NCBI GenBank assembly: GCA_033964015.1
Contig: CM066918.1
Span: 29,223,387-29,287,386 of the forward strand
Reading direction: 5' to 3'
Length of the DNA: 64,000 nucleotides
Origin: Scolanthus callimorphus
Taxonomy: Eukaryota > Cnidaria > Anthozoa > Actiniaria > Edwardsiidae
Shown here: positions 1 through 11,463 of the stretch, in pieces
How positions within the stretch are numbered: the first letter of the stretch is position 1
How the letters are laid out: every line of letters begins with the position of its first letter
Position numbers and translations under genes: made by a program
Notes under the pieces: model-generated
The model's database searches: none
Told to the model about the DNA's origin: nothing
The model's input: only the letters and a program-made list of their open reading frames with translations

Positions 1-129
1 GAACACTAAACTTGGCGACTGATATGCGAGTACGGCAAAATAGATCACTACGGAGAATGAGCCACGGATTATGCCCAGAAACATGAAGGCGAGTATACTC
101 CCAGTTGTAAAATAGCCTCCTGTAGCCAT
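1..129 (-). CDS. Start of an unidentified membrane or secreted protein, cut by the window edge
   Basis: Reading the minus strand from an ATG at 129, 43 codons stay open to the window edge. The peptide begins MATGGYFTTG and continues into a strongly hydrophobic stretch (about residues 11-36, with FMFLGII and VVIYFAVL) before YQSPS. This looks like a signal peptide or signal anchor. No stop or splice donor is visible before the edge, so the rest of the gene lies to the left. The family cannot be named from so short a piece. The open frame and hydrophobic profile are seen directly; that this is a real gene start is inferred. Confidence 0.4.
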   Translation of the reverse strand, partial: MATGGYFTTGSILAFMFLGIIRGSFSVVIYFAVLAYQSPSLVF

Positions 130-357
130 TGTGAGCCAACTGGGCGAAAATTGGCAGCGTTTTTGAAGGATTTCAGGTCACCATTCTAGAACTTCTGCTG
201 AGTTCACCGTCAAAAACATTCGGTTTCGTTCTCTTTAATTACCCAGGTTGCATTTCGGTACTAGAATTGTTCCCAGACCCTGTCGGTATGTACTATTTGC
301 TCGCAGAGTCGCAGCGAGCGGAGAGCAAGTCTAATTTTGCCTTGATTTGCATGTTAG

Positions 358-733
358 TACCGTCGGTTGCATCTACCCGTCTACACGCTCGACAAAAACA
401 TGTTCTGTCGGCACGTGAAACTTCGAAGTTTTGACAGTTGAACTTCAAAGTTTGCCCGCCCAAGCGTGAAGCTTTGGTGACGCTCGTGAGTGGAAAAAGG
501 TAAAAAGTTCAGTTGATCTATTTCTTTTGACCAGAAAAACTGTGAAGTTACCAGAATATAATCTTTTGCTATGTTTGTTACTGAAACGAAAGTGCGGACT
601 TGAATATTGTGACAAAAACGTTCAAGTTTGGCCGTCAAAACATCCAAGTTTCACTGTCAAAACTTTGAAGTTTCGCGTGCCGACAGAACATGTTTTTGAC
701 GTGTGTGTAGACGGGTAGCTGCAACGGACGGTA
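358..733. mobile_element. MITE, 376 bp, long terminal inverted repeats
   Basis: The left end (TACCGTCGGTTGCATCTACC) and the right end are inverted copies. Homology runs about 70 bp inward through a motif with ACATGTT and CTTCGAAGTTTTGACAG. Short ORFs here are by-products of the repeat. No transposase is present. Confidence 0.75.
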
Positions 734-1153
734 AGCATTACATTGGTTTTCATACCGTTTTACAAACCCTGATTGCAGCTCCTTGTTTTCATATATTTAG
801 AGCGTGTGGGTTACCTGTGGTGCATTTCCGAAGATGGCGGTTGGTTAGTCGAGCACGGTTAGCACTCGTTCACATTGTCAAAATGGACAACCTCGTTCCC
901 ATGTCCTCAGACTGTGGCCATGTGACTCAGGGTCCTGTGCTCGACCAACCTGGAGACGACCAGGCGCGATTTTCAGTGTCATGTGAAATGACCGGTCCGT
1001 CCCCCAGACTCCTTTGCCCGGAAAGAGTGTAGCATAAAACATTCTAACACAATTCAGACGATTTGTCGATCGGTTTACATACATTTTCGGGCCGTTTTCG
1101 GAGACTTATTACAGTCAAACCGGGTGTTCTTATCCTCACAACTTTGCAACATT
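734..1153. other. No recognisable feature
   Basis: Unique-looking sequence between two MITEs. A short plus-strand ORF crosses it, but it shows no domain, splice signal or family resemblance. Confidence 0.4.
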
Positions 1154-1380
1154 AGCTGTATTCACACAAGAGACGGAAAACTCGTCTGAGACGAGTTTCT
1201 CGCCTTGAATATGGTTCCCTGTTCTTCTGTGATCACGCGAAAACAATTTTTTTGAAGAAGAAAGTTTAGACAGATAACAAGCAAGTGTTTCTGAGTAGAA
1301 TTGACATAAGACAGGAACTTTGTCTGACGAAAAACTCGTCTCAGACACGAGTTTTCCGTCTCTAGTGTGTGAATACAGCT
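1154..1380. mobile_element. MITE, 227 bp
   Basis: Terminal inverted repeats begin AGCTGTATTCACAC and contain ACTCGTCTGAGACGAG-type sequence; the right end mirrors this as GTGTGTGAATACAGCT. A diverged relative lies at 17921-18130 and shares the internal GTTCCTGTTCTT and GACATAAGACAGGAA motifs. Confidence 0.7.
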
Positions 1381-2290
1381 ATTGCTGAACAACAACATTG
1401 CAATATTAATGATCAACTTGCTCGATCAATTTGCAAGTGTCGAGCAAGTTGCTAACTAGCGCCGAAAAATTTTACTAGGAGAAAATCCACCAAGGTGCCA
1501 ATGGTTTTTCACCATTTGTATGATTTTGCTTTAAATAAGCCATGTGGTTAATCAAAACTCAGCAAACTCAGTTTGACTGTAAAGCTCTGCTCTTAGGTAG
1601 CTGCTACCATAAATTCTCGTTTTTGCACTCTATGCGTGGCGCAAATGAGCCTGAGTCGGGCCCAAAACATCAACTATATTGTTATAACACAAAACGACGG
1701 AAAGTGAATAAGTGAGTAGTCAAGTGAGATAAGCATAATCTTGTGCTCTGTGCTTTTCATTTTGATCGAAACAAATCGTAAGCGATCAAGTTCAATCGGT
1801 CATTGTTTCAGTTACGTTTCGAAGAAGTGAAACATGAGTGGTAAGGGCAGTTAAAAACAATATTTCTCGTCCCCGTCCGCGTAATTCTTGTGGGCGACAT
1901 CAAAATTATTACTTATTTGCTTTTGTAACCAAATACCTATATATAGCAAGAAATAACAGGTGCTGTAGCCTACTGACGTTCAGCACATTATATTTGCATT
2001 GGTTAATAATTTGATAAATATTTTTGGTTGAGAGAAGGGGGAGACGGGACCCCTGGGCCCTCCCTCAGGCTACGCTCCTGTAATATAGGAGATTCTTATA
2101 CTCTTCAGACACAGAATGATATATGGCCAGGGATTCACTAAAATATTGTCGAGATCAGAGCTAGCTCAGAGGAGCGGGCTCAGGAATGAGAACAGGGATC
2201 GGAAATCAAGGTAACAAATTTGGCTGAGGATCAGCCAAAAAGTTAAGGGATCTATCTGACCCAATGCCAAGTTACGAGCCTGTACTCGTA
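1381..2290. other. Intergenic, nothing identified
   Basis: AT-rich sequence with no coding signal. A short polypurine tract near 2035 resembles the G-rich end of local repeats but is not delimited. Confidence 0.4.
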
Positions 2291-2611
2291 GGCTAGTTTT
2301 AGACGTCGAACTTAATTCAGTCGCACTAAATTGACTGGGTTTATTAGCCAGTGAAAACAAGTTATTTCGATATGAGTGATTTTATGAGGTTAATATAATC
2401 TGTCTGGCTAATGGAGAAGATCTCAGCCCTGATTTTAGGAGCGCTGGAAGGATTCAAAATTCTAATTTAGCACGGCAATAGCGCGGCGTTGGCACGGCAG
2501 ATAGTGCCGTTCCTAATGCAAATGAGCTTAAGACAATAGCTCTAACTAACTAAACAATGGGAAATTGACATTTAGTGCGACAAGAATTAAGTTCGACGTC
2601 TAAAACTGGCC
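2291..2611. mobile_element. MITE, 321 bp, copy 1 of a two-copy family
   Basis: The ends read GGCTAGTTTTAGACGTCGAA and its inverted partner. The interior includes AGCGCTGGAAGGAT and GGCACGGCAGATAGTGCC. The same element lies in reverse orientation at 39251-39571 with the same length. Confidence 0.8.
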
Positions 2612-2669
2612 TTAGTAATGAAGCTCTAAAGTCTGCGCAAAAGAAGTATAAATTATTAATTACTAGTAA

Positions 2670-2898
2670 GGGGCCGACCATTTAACTTTTGAGGGGGGGG
2701 GGGGGGGGCTTTTTTGAAAAAAAATATCCTGCACGGCCCGAAGGGGCGAAAAAAATTTCCTGCACAGCAAATGGTGACTAAAACCCTTCTTTTTTATTGG
2801 AAAAAAATTCTTAACGCTTAATAGAGGTAGAAAAAAAAATCTTGCTCCGACAAAAAAGCCCCCCCCCCCCACCCCCCAAAAGTTAAATGGTCAGCCCC
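2670..2898. mobile_element. MITE with G/C homopolymer ends, 229 bp
   Basis: The left end GGGGCCGACCATTTAACTTT is mirrored at the right end. Each end is followed inward by a long G or C run. The interior has an imperfect repeat TTCCTGCAC. The element stops 18 bp short of the GPCR stop codon, so it lies in or next to that gene's 3' untranslated region. Confidence 0.7.
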
Positions 2899-2915
2899 GA
2901 ATGGACTCTTGGTAT

Positions 2916-3995
2916 TTACACACGTGTGTCTAATGAATGGTTGTGCGATGACGTGCTACTTGAAGCATTATTTGGAGCTCCTTTTGTTTTCCCCTTCTTT
3001 CTTGGAAAGAATAGACTTGCCAGAGCATCGCGAAATTTGGCGTTAGCGAGAAAACACAAACCGGGGACGAAAACTGAATTTGAAAGAGCAAGAACACCGG
3101 TTACCCGCCTGATGACCCAGCTGGTGTAGAAACTAAGTTTCGGCTTATACACCATAGGAAGCAACATGTAGACCATGAAGAAGGTATAGGGTATGACGAA
3201 GGTGAGTAAAATGTTTATAAATAAACGAGTATCTTTATATCTCCACGCCATGGATTTGTGCAAGTACTCGAGCTTTCCCTGATAGACCTTTCGGCGCCTC
3301 TCTTGCAAGAATCGTTTCACTTTGTAAACAATAAAGATAAACAAAAAATTTGGGATATAGTAGACAAAAAGCCCAAAGCTAATAGTGAAGACTTTCTCGA
3401 GGACCGTTTCTCGTGAAGCTTTGCATGTTATAGTATACTCGGAAGGTCCAAGTTCTTCGCGAAATTTATGTATGACGGACAACATGGAGGTGCCCATAGC
3501 AAACCCACTCACCCATGCCCCGACAAGCAACTTTTTAACCGAGCGAGGAGAAGGAATTGTGTGCGGGTAAAAGATTGCACAGTATCTTTCTAGACATATT
3601 ATAAGCAAGTTAAATATCAGAATAGTAGAGAATACGTAAGATGGGAAGCGAATTGCTCGGCATGACCAGTCAGTACCGTGGAAGTCCAAATACAGCTGTG
3701 TGCAGTTGACGAAGCCACCGCTGACTGCCAAGAGTAGGTTGCAGGCCGACAGACTTTGGAGAAATGTTGTCGTCATGATCCTTCGCAAATGAAATTGTGT
3801 TCTTTGTTGCTTCCCTAATTTCCGTGCGACAAAGAAGAGCAGACAATTTCCAACGACGCCGATGAGAAGATAGGACGAGAAAATTGCTAAAAATATTGCT
3901 TTTGTTGTGCGATCAATGGGAATAAAACGGTACATTTGTTGTTGTGTTGCCATGGTACTCAAGTTTGTCGTGTTTTCTAACGTAGCAGTTGTCAT
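2916..3995 (-). CDS. Rhodopsin-like (class A) G-protein-coupled receptor, single exon
   Basis: A complete 359-aa intronless frame for a seven-transmembrane plasma-membrane receptor that would signal through G proteins. N-glycosylation sequons lie at N8 and N11. TM1 (about 33-58) carries the class A GNxL-type motif at N50. C112 (end of ECL1/TM3) and C191 (ECL2) can form the conserved disulfide. TM3 ends in ERY (136-138), a common variant of DRY. TM5 is about 203-225 and TM6 about 257-279, with a proline at 269. TM7 ends in VPGLC (310-314) where NPxxY is expected, and FRDAL starts helix 8. The tail is basic, then Ser/His rich. Length and single-exon structure suit the expanded orphan receptors of cnidarians. 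The ligand cannot be inferred, and the degenerate TM7 motif is the odd point. The start gives a short extracellular N-terminus and is the first Met of the frame. Confidence 0.9.
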   Translation of the reverse strand: MTTATLENTTNLSTMATQQQMYRFIPIDRTTKAIFLAIFSSYLLIGVVGNCLLFFVARKLGKQQRTQFHLRRIMTTTFLQSLSACNLLLAVSGGFVNCTQLYLDFHGTDWSCRAIRFPSYVFSTILIFNLLIICLERYCAIFYPHTIPSPRSVKKLLVGAWVSGFAMGTSMLSVIHKFREELGPSEYTITCKASRETVLEKVFTISFGLFVYYIPNFLFIFIVYKVKRFLQERRRKVYQGKLEYLHKSMAWRYKDTRLFINILLTFVIPYTFFMVYMLLPMVYKPKLSFYTSWVIRRVTGVLALSNSVFVPGLCFLANAKFRDALASLFFPRKKGKTKGAPNNASSSTSSHNHSLDTRV

Positions 3996-4270
3996 GACGA
4001 CGGCAGATAATGTAGAGTGTGGTAGGGATGGAATTTCCTTTACAACTGACAGGTATCCCTAGAGGAAGAAAAATGTGAGATATATACATGTAAATATATT
4101 TCAGAAAAGGTTGTCTGTTTTAGTCTGTGTCGACGGGAGCAATGCCAAAACAGAATCGTGGACACTGGTTTTTAAGATAAATAGCCAAGAAAGTGTTGTC
4201 GTAAGTGTGTTGTCGTGTTTTATACTAATCCGTGCGAGGCGCCTGTGGTGTTCAAATCTCGCGTCTCTCA

Positions 4271-4634
4271 GACCCCGTCCACACTAACGCGTTTTCGTTT
4301 GAATCCGTATACTTTTTGATACGTTTAGGCCTTCCGTCCACACTAACACGCTGATCGTTTTCATCAAATCCGTATAAGTTTGAAAACGCTCTCGAAAGTG
4401 AATAAAAACAAAGCCATATACATATCGTTTAAGTGTGGACGGTCGAATCGGGATAAAATGAAAACGATAACGTCAACTGTACCATTAATTTGAGACTGTC
4501 CTTGCACACGCCAACATCAAATAAAAACTGATTGCTTGTTTGGAGCTAAATCTCCCGTCCACACTGACACGCTGCGAATCCGTATAAATTTGAAAACGAA
4601 TACGTTTGAAAACGCGTTAGTGTGGACAGGGCCT
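4271..4634. mobile_element. MITE, about 364 bp
   Basis: The inverted ends contain CCGTCCACACTAACGCGTTT and its complement. Subterminal repeats of AATCCGTATA and GTGTGGAC recur several times, giving a self-complementary element without coding capacity. Confidence 0.75.
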
Positions 4635-4762
4635 CAGGCCCTTCGGCCGAGACAAAACAAAATGTTTCTCGAGTATCTGCAAATTTTGGTGACTTTTCCT
4701 TCTTCTCGCTAACATGAGGGAAAACAATTACAGACCTTCCAAATGATCAAGGGGAAATTGAT

Positions 4763-4972
4763 TGCTTGCAGCCCCTTCTTCGGCGAACGTCCGTAAATCG
4801 ATGGAAATGTTTTTTTTACCCGCGGCGCGCTTCGATTTGTTTACAGTGTCGAGCTACGTGGCGCGTCTCCCTCTCCTGAGTAACTCACCGTAAACAAATC
4901 GAAGCGCGCGCCGCGGGTAAAAAAAACATTTCTCTCGATACGGAAGTTCGCCGAAGAAGGGGCTACAAGCAG
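4763..4972. mobile_element. Foldback MITE, 210 bp
   Basis: Two nearly identical inverted arms of about 85 bp surround a short GC-rich loop. The arms carry CCCCTTCTTCGGCGAAC, a T run, and CCGCGGCGCGCTTCGATTTG. Confidence 0.8.
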
Positions 4973-5026
4973 TCTAGGGGGAATATCCTGATAAGGAAGT
5001 TTTGCGCGTCAGAAAAGTCGACCAAT

Positions 5027-5194
5027 AGACCTCCTCGGCTTGGGCGTAATGTTTTCCCATTTCAGATTAAGTGGCATTCCCATGAGTATTCTCTCTTTCT
5101 TTAGGATATGTGAATATGGAAGCATTCCAAACAAAGAGAGAATTCTCATGGGAATGCCACTGGGCAAAACATTACGCCCAAGCCAAGGAGGTCT
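5027..5194. mobile_element. Foldback MITE, 168 bp
   Basis: The arms begin AGACCTCCTCGGCTTGGGCG and its near-inverse, with ATTCCCATGAGTATTCTCTC mirrored further in. No coding potential. Confidence 0.75.
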
Positions 5195-5629
5195 CATGTG
5201 GGCGATATTTTCTTTTAAGAAATTTTGCACTGGGTCAACACACGATAATTTCGTTCTTCTGTTTCTCCCAGAGACACGCACCGCGAGCTACAACAGACGG
5301 TCCTTTTCTGAAATAGCTAGGTGTATCTGTTAATCTCAACATGGGCATGGCACACAAAACAAGCCTGCGGTTCTCCGAAAACCTGTTCCTGCCACAAACA
5401 GACACCAGTGATATCGACGTGCAAATGAAAAAAGGCCTACGATGGATTACTTACGGAACAAACGAACAAAGAGAGAAATTACATTTATCATCAGGGAAAA
5501 CACTTTCCCTGTTTCAATGCAGCTCATAATAATCCGGAACAACAACAAGATACATAGCATATTGTGTGAATTACACGACACCTGTTCCAATCAAGAAAGT
5601 TATAACAAAAAAAAGGAATTATCGCAGAG

Positions 5630-6527
5630 ATACTACGAATTTTATCTTCGAGTTTTCACAATTTATCTCACGAGTACCCGGCATAACTAATCGAACAAAA
5701 TCGAACAAAATTTCAATCGAACCTAATCGAATACCAATCGTTCGATTGGTTTTGATTGGGTTCGGTAATCGAACATAATCGAACACAACTTTCTGGTGAG
5801 TATGATTACCGAACTCAATCGAACATAAATCAAAATGATTGGTTGATTAAGTTCGATTTTGTTCGGAAATTTTGCATGACTTTAGAAATATGATAAGACT
5901 CATCAGTGACACGCAATGGGTAATACACAACAAATAGACGGCCATGAACAGTTAACATAAGTATTAGCTTTATTCAAATTTCATTTTCAGCTGGGACACT
6001 TAGCCATCTAAATAACAACAAAACAAGAAAATCCCAGTAAAATCACTCAATAAACCCATAGTTCAATCATGACTGGTGCCTGAGTGTTTATTACTTTTAC
6101 AGACCTATGAGGGATATGATAAGAAAAAACATTCTGCTTCAACAAAACTATTTGGGACTATTGGATTAACGTCTCATTCCTGCAGTTAATGTGCGGTGCA
6201 GTTCCCAGTATGCGCCAGGCGAGCCGAACTGAGGTGCTAATCTTGTTTAGTGATTGATTCCGATTTAGAAAAATGCCTGTGTTTCATTTGAAGTTCAATT
6301 AGGTTTGATTGAGCACATTGTTCGGTAATCGAACGTTCGATTATGTTCGATTGAAAACATTTTTGGTGAGTTCGATTATGTTCGATTACCGAACTCAATC
6401 AAAATTAATCGAACGATTGGTGTTCGATTAAGTTCGATTACCGAACGTTCGATTAGTTATGCCGGGCGAGTAGCGTAGCGAACGAGTGGGATATTTTTGA
6501 CACGAGAGATAAAATTCGTATCTCCAA
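5630..6527. mobile_element. Inverted-repeat element, about 0.9 kb, rich in TCGAAC/GTTCGA motifs
   Basis: Core terminal repeats CCCGGCATAACTAATCGAAC sit at about 5677 and, inverted, at about 6448-6467. Weaker inverted homology (ACGAATTTTATC) extends to the stated edges. Subterminal blocks hold dozens of copies of AATCGAAC or its complement, many palindromic (GAACGTTCGATT). The centre (5880-6290) is AT-rich and non-coding. This is a non-autonomous DNA element. Confidence 0.65.
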
Positions 6528-6734
6528 GCGGTTATGTCATGAAATACCAAATTCTGATTTTATTTAAGTAAAACCTACAAATCGAGCATGAACCACAGGC
6601 AATGTGTTGTTTTCACATGCTATTTCCGTTCCTGGTTTTTATAATTTAAAAAAAGTATATTCCAGGCTTCCGACCGGAACCCGAGAGCACAATTTTTCTA
6701 TACTTTGTCTTGGTCGAATTTTTCATAGGATTTC

Positions 6735-6830
6735 CCAGCTGACTTCCCTGCAGAGGCCTCTTTTCTCTTTCGTGAACCTCAGCCAGCGAAATGCGGAGAA
6801 AAGAGGCCTCTGCTAGCAGGGAACCAGCTG
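6735..6830. repeat. Short hairpin repeat
   Basis: The inverted arms CAGCTGACTTCCCTGCAGAG and CTCTGCTAGCAGGGAACCAG flank a 40-bp middle. The motif CCTCTGCTAGCAGGGAA recurs near 55172, so this is a dispersed family. Confidence 0.55.
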
Positions 6831-8133
6831 ACCTAAAAAAACATAGAAATTGATGCCCAAAACATAGGCGAATAATCTAACTGTAGATTTTGTCAAAGAT
6901 ATCACCAGTGTTGTGTTTTTTATGCAGAGACAAATCGAAAATCGAGTCACAGTGCCCAAGAACTCCACGAACAAAATTGCGGATTTTGAGCAGTCGAGAA
7001 GACCACGTACCGGACAAATATGTTCACAGATACTCTCAACGAATCTGTTTCTCAGCAATCTGTTCCTGGCCTCGCCCCCTTTCTCTTGCTGGGAACGTTT
7101 TGTATTTCACCTTTGTATGTTTTTGTTGCTGTTTTGTTGGAAAAAATATATATTTTAAAAAGCCATATGTCCTGACAAATTTTATTTTAGATGAACTTTA
7201 TATTGTTTGAAATTTCTTACTCGATGTTATTTTTTAATTTTATGAGGTTATTCTCGCTATTTGTTATCCCTTCTTCACTGCTGGCAAACTTTCCGATCTA
7301 TAACTTTTCCTGGCAAAAGGAGCAGGTAATTCTAGCCAGCAGATCAAAAAGACCAGAGGTTTGCTCAACGCGCTCAAAAATGATTAAATGCACTATTTTA
7401 ATATACACGTGTACCGTGTATACCAAAATTTCCGTTGGATGGCCCTGAAAACACCCAACAAAATGCAGACAGCCTACCTTACGTTGTTGGCGGGTTCTTG
7501 CTGGATACGATCTGTGTCCGGGTGACAGCATTGCACTTTCTCATATGCTTCGACCATTCACGCTCAATTGACAATTGGCAAAGTACATTTCCGTCCAGTA
7601 CAAAGCCTCTAATAGTTGTTTTCAAGACGATCAGGGCGTAGGATGTTTAAATTCCGGCTCTAATAGTGAGGAGATTATCATGAATCATTTGTTAACGTAA
7701 TGCACAGAATGGATGTGGCCCTTTCAAGTCGCTATTCTTGGATTGCATGTGACGACACCGGTGGAAAATTAATTTGCTCCCTTGTTCAGTGCACCAATAT
7801 GGCCGCGCCGCGCTTACAGATTGTTTTAGTGATAAGGTTTGCATGCAAGAAGTAGCTTGAGTCAGTTCCATCAAGAAATCTTGAAGGGAACCTATGGAAA
7901 TACATTTCGAAGTTTATTTACAAAGGTATAGGGATTTGGAAGGAATTGCGCTTGACATGGAGTTCCCATTATTGTACTCAAGGGGGTAAATTTAATTTCT
8001 CCGCTTTCCGTGCAAATTCATGGCGGGACGAACCCAAGTTATTCCTTATAGTAGTTCTTCCAAAGCAAACCAAAATCAAGCCAAGGGGTTCTAAAGTTTT
8101 GAGTAACTGGATTTTTGACCACTTTTTGACAAA
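6831..8133. other. Intergenic, nothing identified
   Basis: Several unconnected short ORFs in all frames, none with a domain, codon pattern or splice context that I trust. The 7020-7120 segment is pyrimidine rich. Confidence 0.35.
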
Positions 8134-8487
8134 TTGCAAGATTTTAGCAGAAATAGTTCAGCTTTCGACCGGGAGACTGTAAAATACCACGGGTTCAGGC
8201 TTCTGAACAGGATTCGTTTTCTTCAAATGAAAAGCGGTCCTGAAGTGAATATTCCAGTTTTCTATGATAAAGCGAGGATAGAAACTGAAATCCCAAAATT
8301 CCTTTCGAATCGCGCGAGACTGGAACTAATAGCGCGAAATTTAAAATGCAAATTATTTGCTTGGTCCCGAGATAGAGATGGCGGCCATTATGCTCGATTC
8401 TTTGAACCAAGAAACAAGACGAACTCGCCGCTAGACTTCACATCTCGAAACGCTGTTAGCTCCCTAAAAGTTTCGGCAGTGATAAAG
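8134..8487 (+). other. Candidate 5' exon ending in a strong splice donor
   Basis: A plus-strand frame is open from 8134 and meets an ideal donor AAAG/GTAAGT at 8487/8488. The encoded peptide (for example KSGPEVNIPVFYDKARIE) matches no family I know. The sequence is richer in CG than its surroundings and contains GAGATGGCGGCCATTATG, typical of animal promoters and first exons; the frame beginning at that ATG stops after 18 codons. It may therefore be an untranslated first exon rather than coding. A good acceptor (TTTTATTTTGCAG) follows at 9710, but joining to it gives no long frame. Confidence 0.3.
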
Positions 8488-8927
8488 GTAAGTATGCGTC
8501 CTCTTTAATACTCCTTATTCGCTGCTCTTTACTCTTTTAAGAGTTGAAAAACATTTTACTCAGATACCAGGTTTCTCGAGCTGGTCGAGAACAATATTTA
8601 GGCAATTGAATTTACGGTAATTTCATCATTTTATGAAACTTTATACCTTGTAGAAGAGCGCGTAGCTACCAGTGTACCTCATGAAGCCCCAAAACACAAT
8701 AAACAGTTGAGTTATGAACAATGCAGTGCCAGTGGCGTACCTAGTAAAAATGTCTGGCTACGCGCATGCCTTGCTGTTAGTTTATATATTATCCCTGTTG
8801 CACACATGGAGTTTCAGGAACCTCAACTTCACCCTAACATGCTACTGAGGGAGATAAGAAAAATCTGGTGACTTGTAATGGGTTCACTCGTCAAATATTG
8901 ACTTAAATGAAGAACGTTCAAGTTCAG

Positions 8928-9316
8928 GTGCAATCCCAGGGGAGGGGGGACTCCCCAATTTCTGGGGTGGGGGTGCTCGTCTGGAACTTTCGATTTTACC
9001 CCTAAAAGGCACCTAAAATGGCGTCGCTTATTTTATTTTGACCCCTAAAAGGTACCAACAAGACGTATTTTCCCTCGAAATTTTCTCTTGTAATTTTTTA
9101 TGAAAGAAAATATGTCTGAAATTCAGGCTTCCAACAAGTGTAATTTGCGTGATTGCTAGAATGGACCTCTATAACAGGTACCTATCTGGAAACAATTGCA
9201 AGTTTTCGAATTTTACCCCCTAAAAGGTACGAGAGGCCTGATTTTAAACCCTAAAAGGTACGACGAGCACCCCCGCCCAAAAAATAGGGGAGTCCCCCCC
9301 CCCCTGGGGGTGCAAT
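8928..9316. mobile_element. MITE of the CCCTAAAAG family, 389 bp
   Basis: The inverted ends GGACTCCCCAATTTCTGGGG and GGGGGTGCTCGTC face GACGAGCACCCCCGCC. The interior has repeated CCCCTAAAAGGTACC-like heptads. Relatives or fragments occur within 18363-18906, at 26975-28195, 58525-58620 and 60375-60585. Confidence 0.7.
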
Positions 9317-9710
9317 TTGTCTATTGCTTCAGCCTTGCAGAATGTGCTTTATAAGTATCACTCCATGCCCTCTTTCTCATTGAAATAGTAAAGACAGGAA
9401 AAAAAAAAACGTCATAGAGCTACGTTTGGTCAAAGGCCTTTCGGCTTTACTCTATAAAGCCCTCATCAGTTACAGCTGAATGGTAAATGCTTACATGTGG
9501 TGTATTATACTAAACCATCCTTCTTTCTCATTTCCTATACAAACACTGACTTTCACATGTAGTGTTGTGAGATAAATTACCAAGCCTGGGTCGTCAAAGG
9601 TTAGAGGTTTGGGATACCCCAAATAATGAAAAAAATATGTTCCGCTTAATGTTTGCAATGCCACAATTTCTAACATAGGAATTCTTTACTTCCTGATTTT
9701 TATTTTGCAG

Positions 9711-11463
9711 CCATTGAGCCCTCCAGTCCATCTAATCTGCCAGACCATAGTGAGCCCTGCTTGTCATCTGCCAGACCACAGCCCACCCTCTAGTCCATCA
9801 ACCAGACCACAGTGAGCCCTTTCACATCAGCTAGAGCAGAGAACCCTTCACAACAGCTAGAGCAGTGAGCCCTTCACACCATCAGCCAGACCACAGTGAG
9901 ACCTTCACACCATCAGCCAGACCACAGTGAGACCTTTGCACCATCAGCCAGACCACAGGGAGCCCTTCACACCATCAGCCAGACCACAGTGAGACCTTTG
10001 CACCATCAGCCAGACCACAGGGAGCCCTTCACACCATCAGCCATAGCACAGCGAGCCCTTTGCACCATTAGCCAGACCACAGTGAGACCTTTGCACCATC
10101 AGCCAGACCACAGGGAGCCCTTCACACCATCAGCCAGACCACAGTGAGCCCTTCACACCATCAGCCAGACCACAGTGAGCCCTTCACACCATCAGCCAGA
10201 CCACAGTGAGCCCTTCACACCATCAGCCAGACCACAGTGAGACCTTCACACCATCAGCCAGACCACAGTGAGACCTTTGCACCATCAGCCAGACCACAGG
10301 GAGCCCTTCACACCATCAGCCAGACCACAGTGAGACCTTTGCACCATCAGCCAGACCACAGGGAGCCCTTCACACCATCAGCCATAGCACAGCGAGCCCT
10401 TCACACCATCAGCCAGACCACAGTGAGCCCTTTGCACCATCAGCCAGACCACAGTGAGCCCTTCACACCATCAGCCAGACCACAGTGAGCCCTTTGCACC
10501 ATCAGCCAGACCACAGTGCGCCCTTCACACCATCAGCCAGACCACAGTGAGCCCTTCACACCATCAGCCATAGCACAGTGAGCCATTCACACCATCAGCC
10601 AGACCACAGTGAGCCCTTCACACCATCAGCCATAGCACAGTGAGCCATTCACACCATCAGTCAGACCACAGTGAGCTCTTCAGTCCATCAGCTAGAGCAG
10701 TGAGCCCTTTGCACAATCAGCCAGACCACAGTGAGCCCTTCACACCATCAGCCAGACCACAGTTAGCCCTTTGCACCATCAGCCAGACCACAGTACGCCC
10801 TTCACACCATCAGCCAGACCACAGTGAGCCTTTCACACCATCAGCCATAGCACAGTGAGCCCTTCAGACCATCAGCCAGACCACAGTGAGCCCTTCACAC
10901 CATCAGCCAGACCACAGTGAGCCCTTCACACCATCAGCCAGACCACACTGAGCCCTTCACACCATCAGCCAGACCACAGTGCGCCCTTCACACCATCAGC
11001 CAGACCACAGTGAGCCCTTCACACCATCAGCCAGACCACAGTGATCCCTTCACACCATCAGCCAGACCACACTGAGCCCTTCATACCATCAGCCAGACCA
11101 CAGTGCGCTCTTCACACCATCAGCCAGACCACAGTGAGCCCTTCACACCATCAGCCAGACCACAGTGAGCCCTTCACACCATCAGCCAGACCACAGTTAG
11201 CCCTTCACACCATCAGCCAGACCACAGTGAGCCCTTCACACCATCAGCCAGACCACAGTGCGCCCTTCACATCATCAGCCAGACCACACTGAGCCCTTCA
11301 CACCATCAGCCGGACCACAGTGAGCCCTTCACACCATCAGCCAGACAGCAGTGAGCCATTCACACCATCAGCCAGACCACAGTGAGCCCTTCACACCATC
11401 AGCCAGACCACAGTGAGCCCTTCACACCATCAGCCAGACCACAGTGAGCCCTTCACACCATCA
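9711..11463 (+). repeat. 31-bp minisatellite, about 50 units
   Basis: The unit is CCAGACCACAGTGAGCCCTT followed by CACACCATCAG (31 bp). The left edge (9711-9890) is degenerate and the rest is very regular, with a few unit variants (TTTGCACC, CAGGGAG, CATAGCACAG, CAGTGCG). Variant order repeats with an offset of 341 bp (11 units) between 9896-10236 and 10237-10577, showing block duplication. Because 31 is not a multiple of 3, all three frames are read in turn and the 60-83-aa ORFs here are artefacts. It begins directly after a splice-acceptor-like TTTTGCAG. Confidence 0.95.

Noticed and set aside
9896..11292. Series of 72-83-aa His/Pro-rich frames
   Set aside because: By-products of the 31-bp minisatellite, ending at each stop-containing unit phase.
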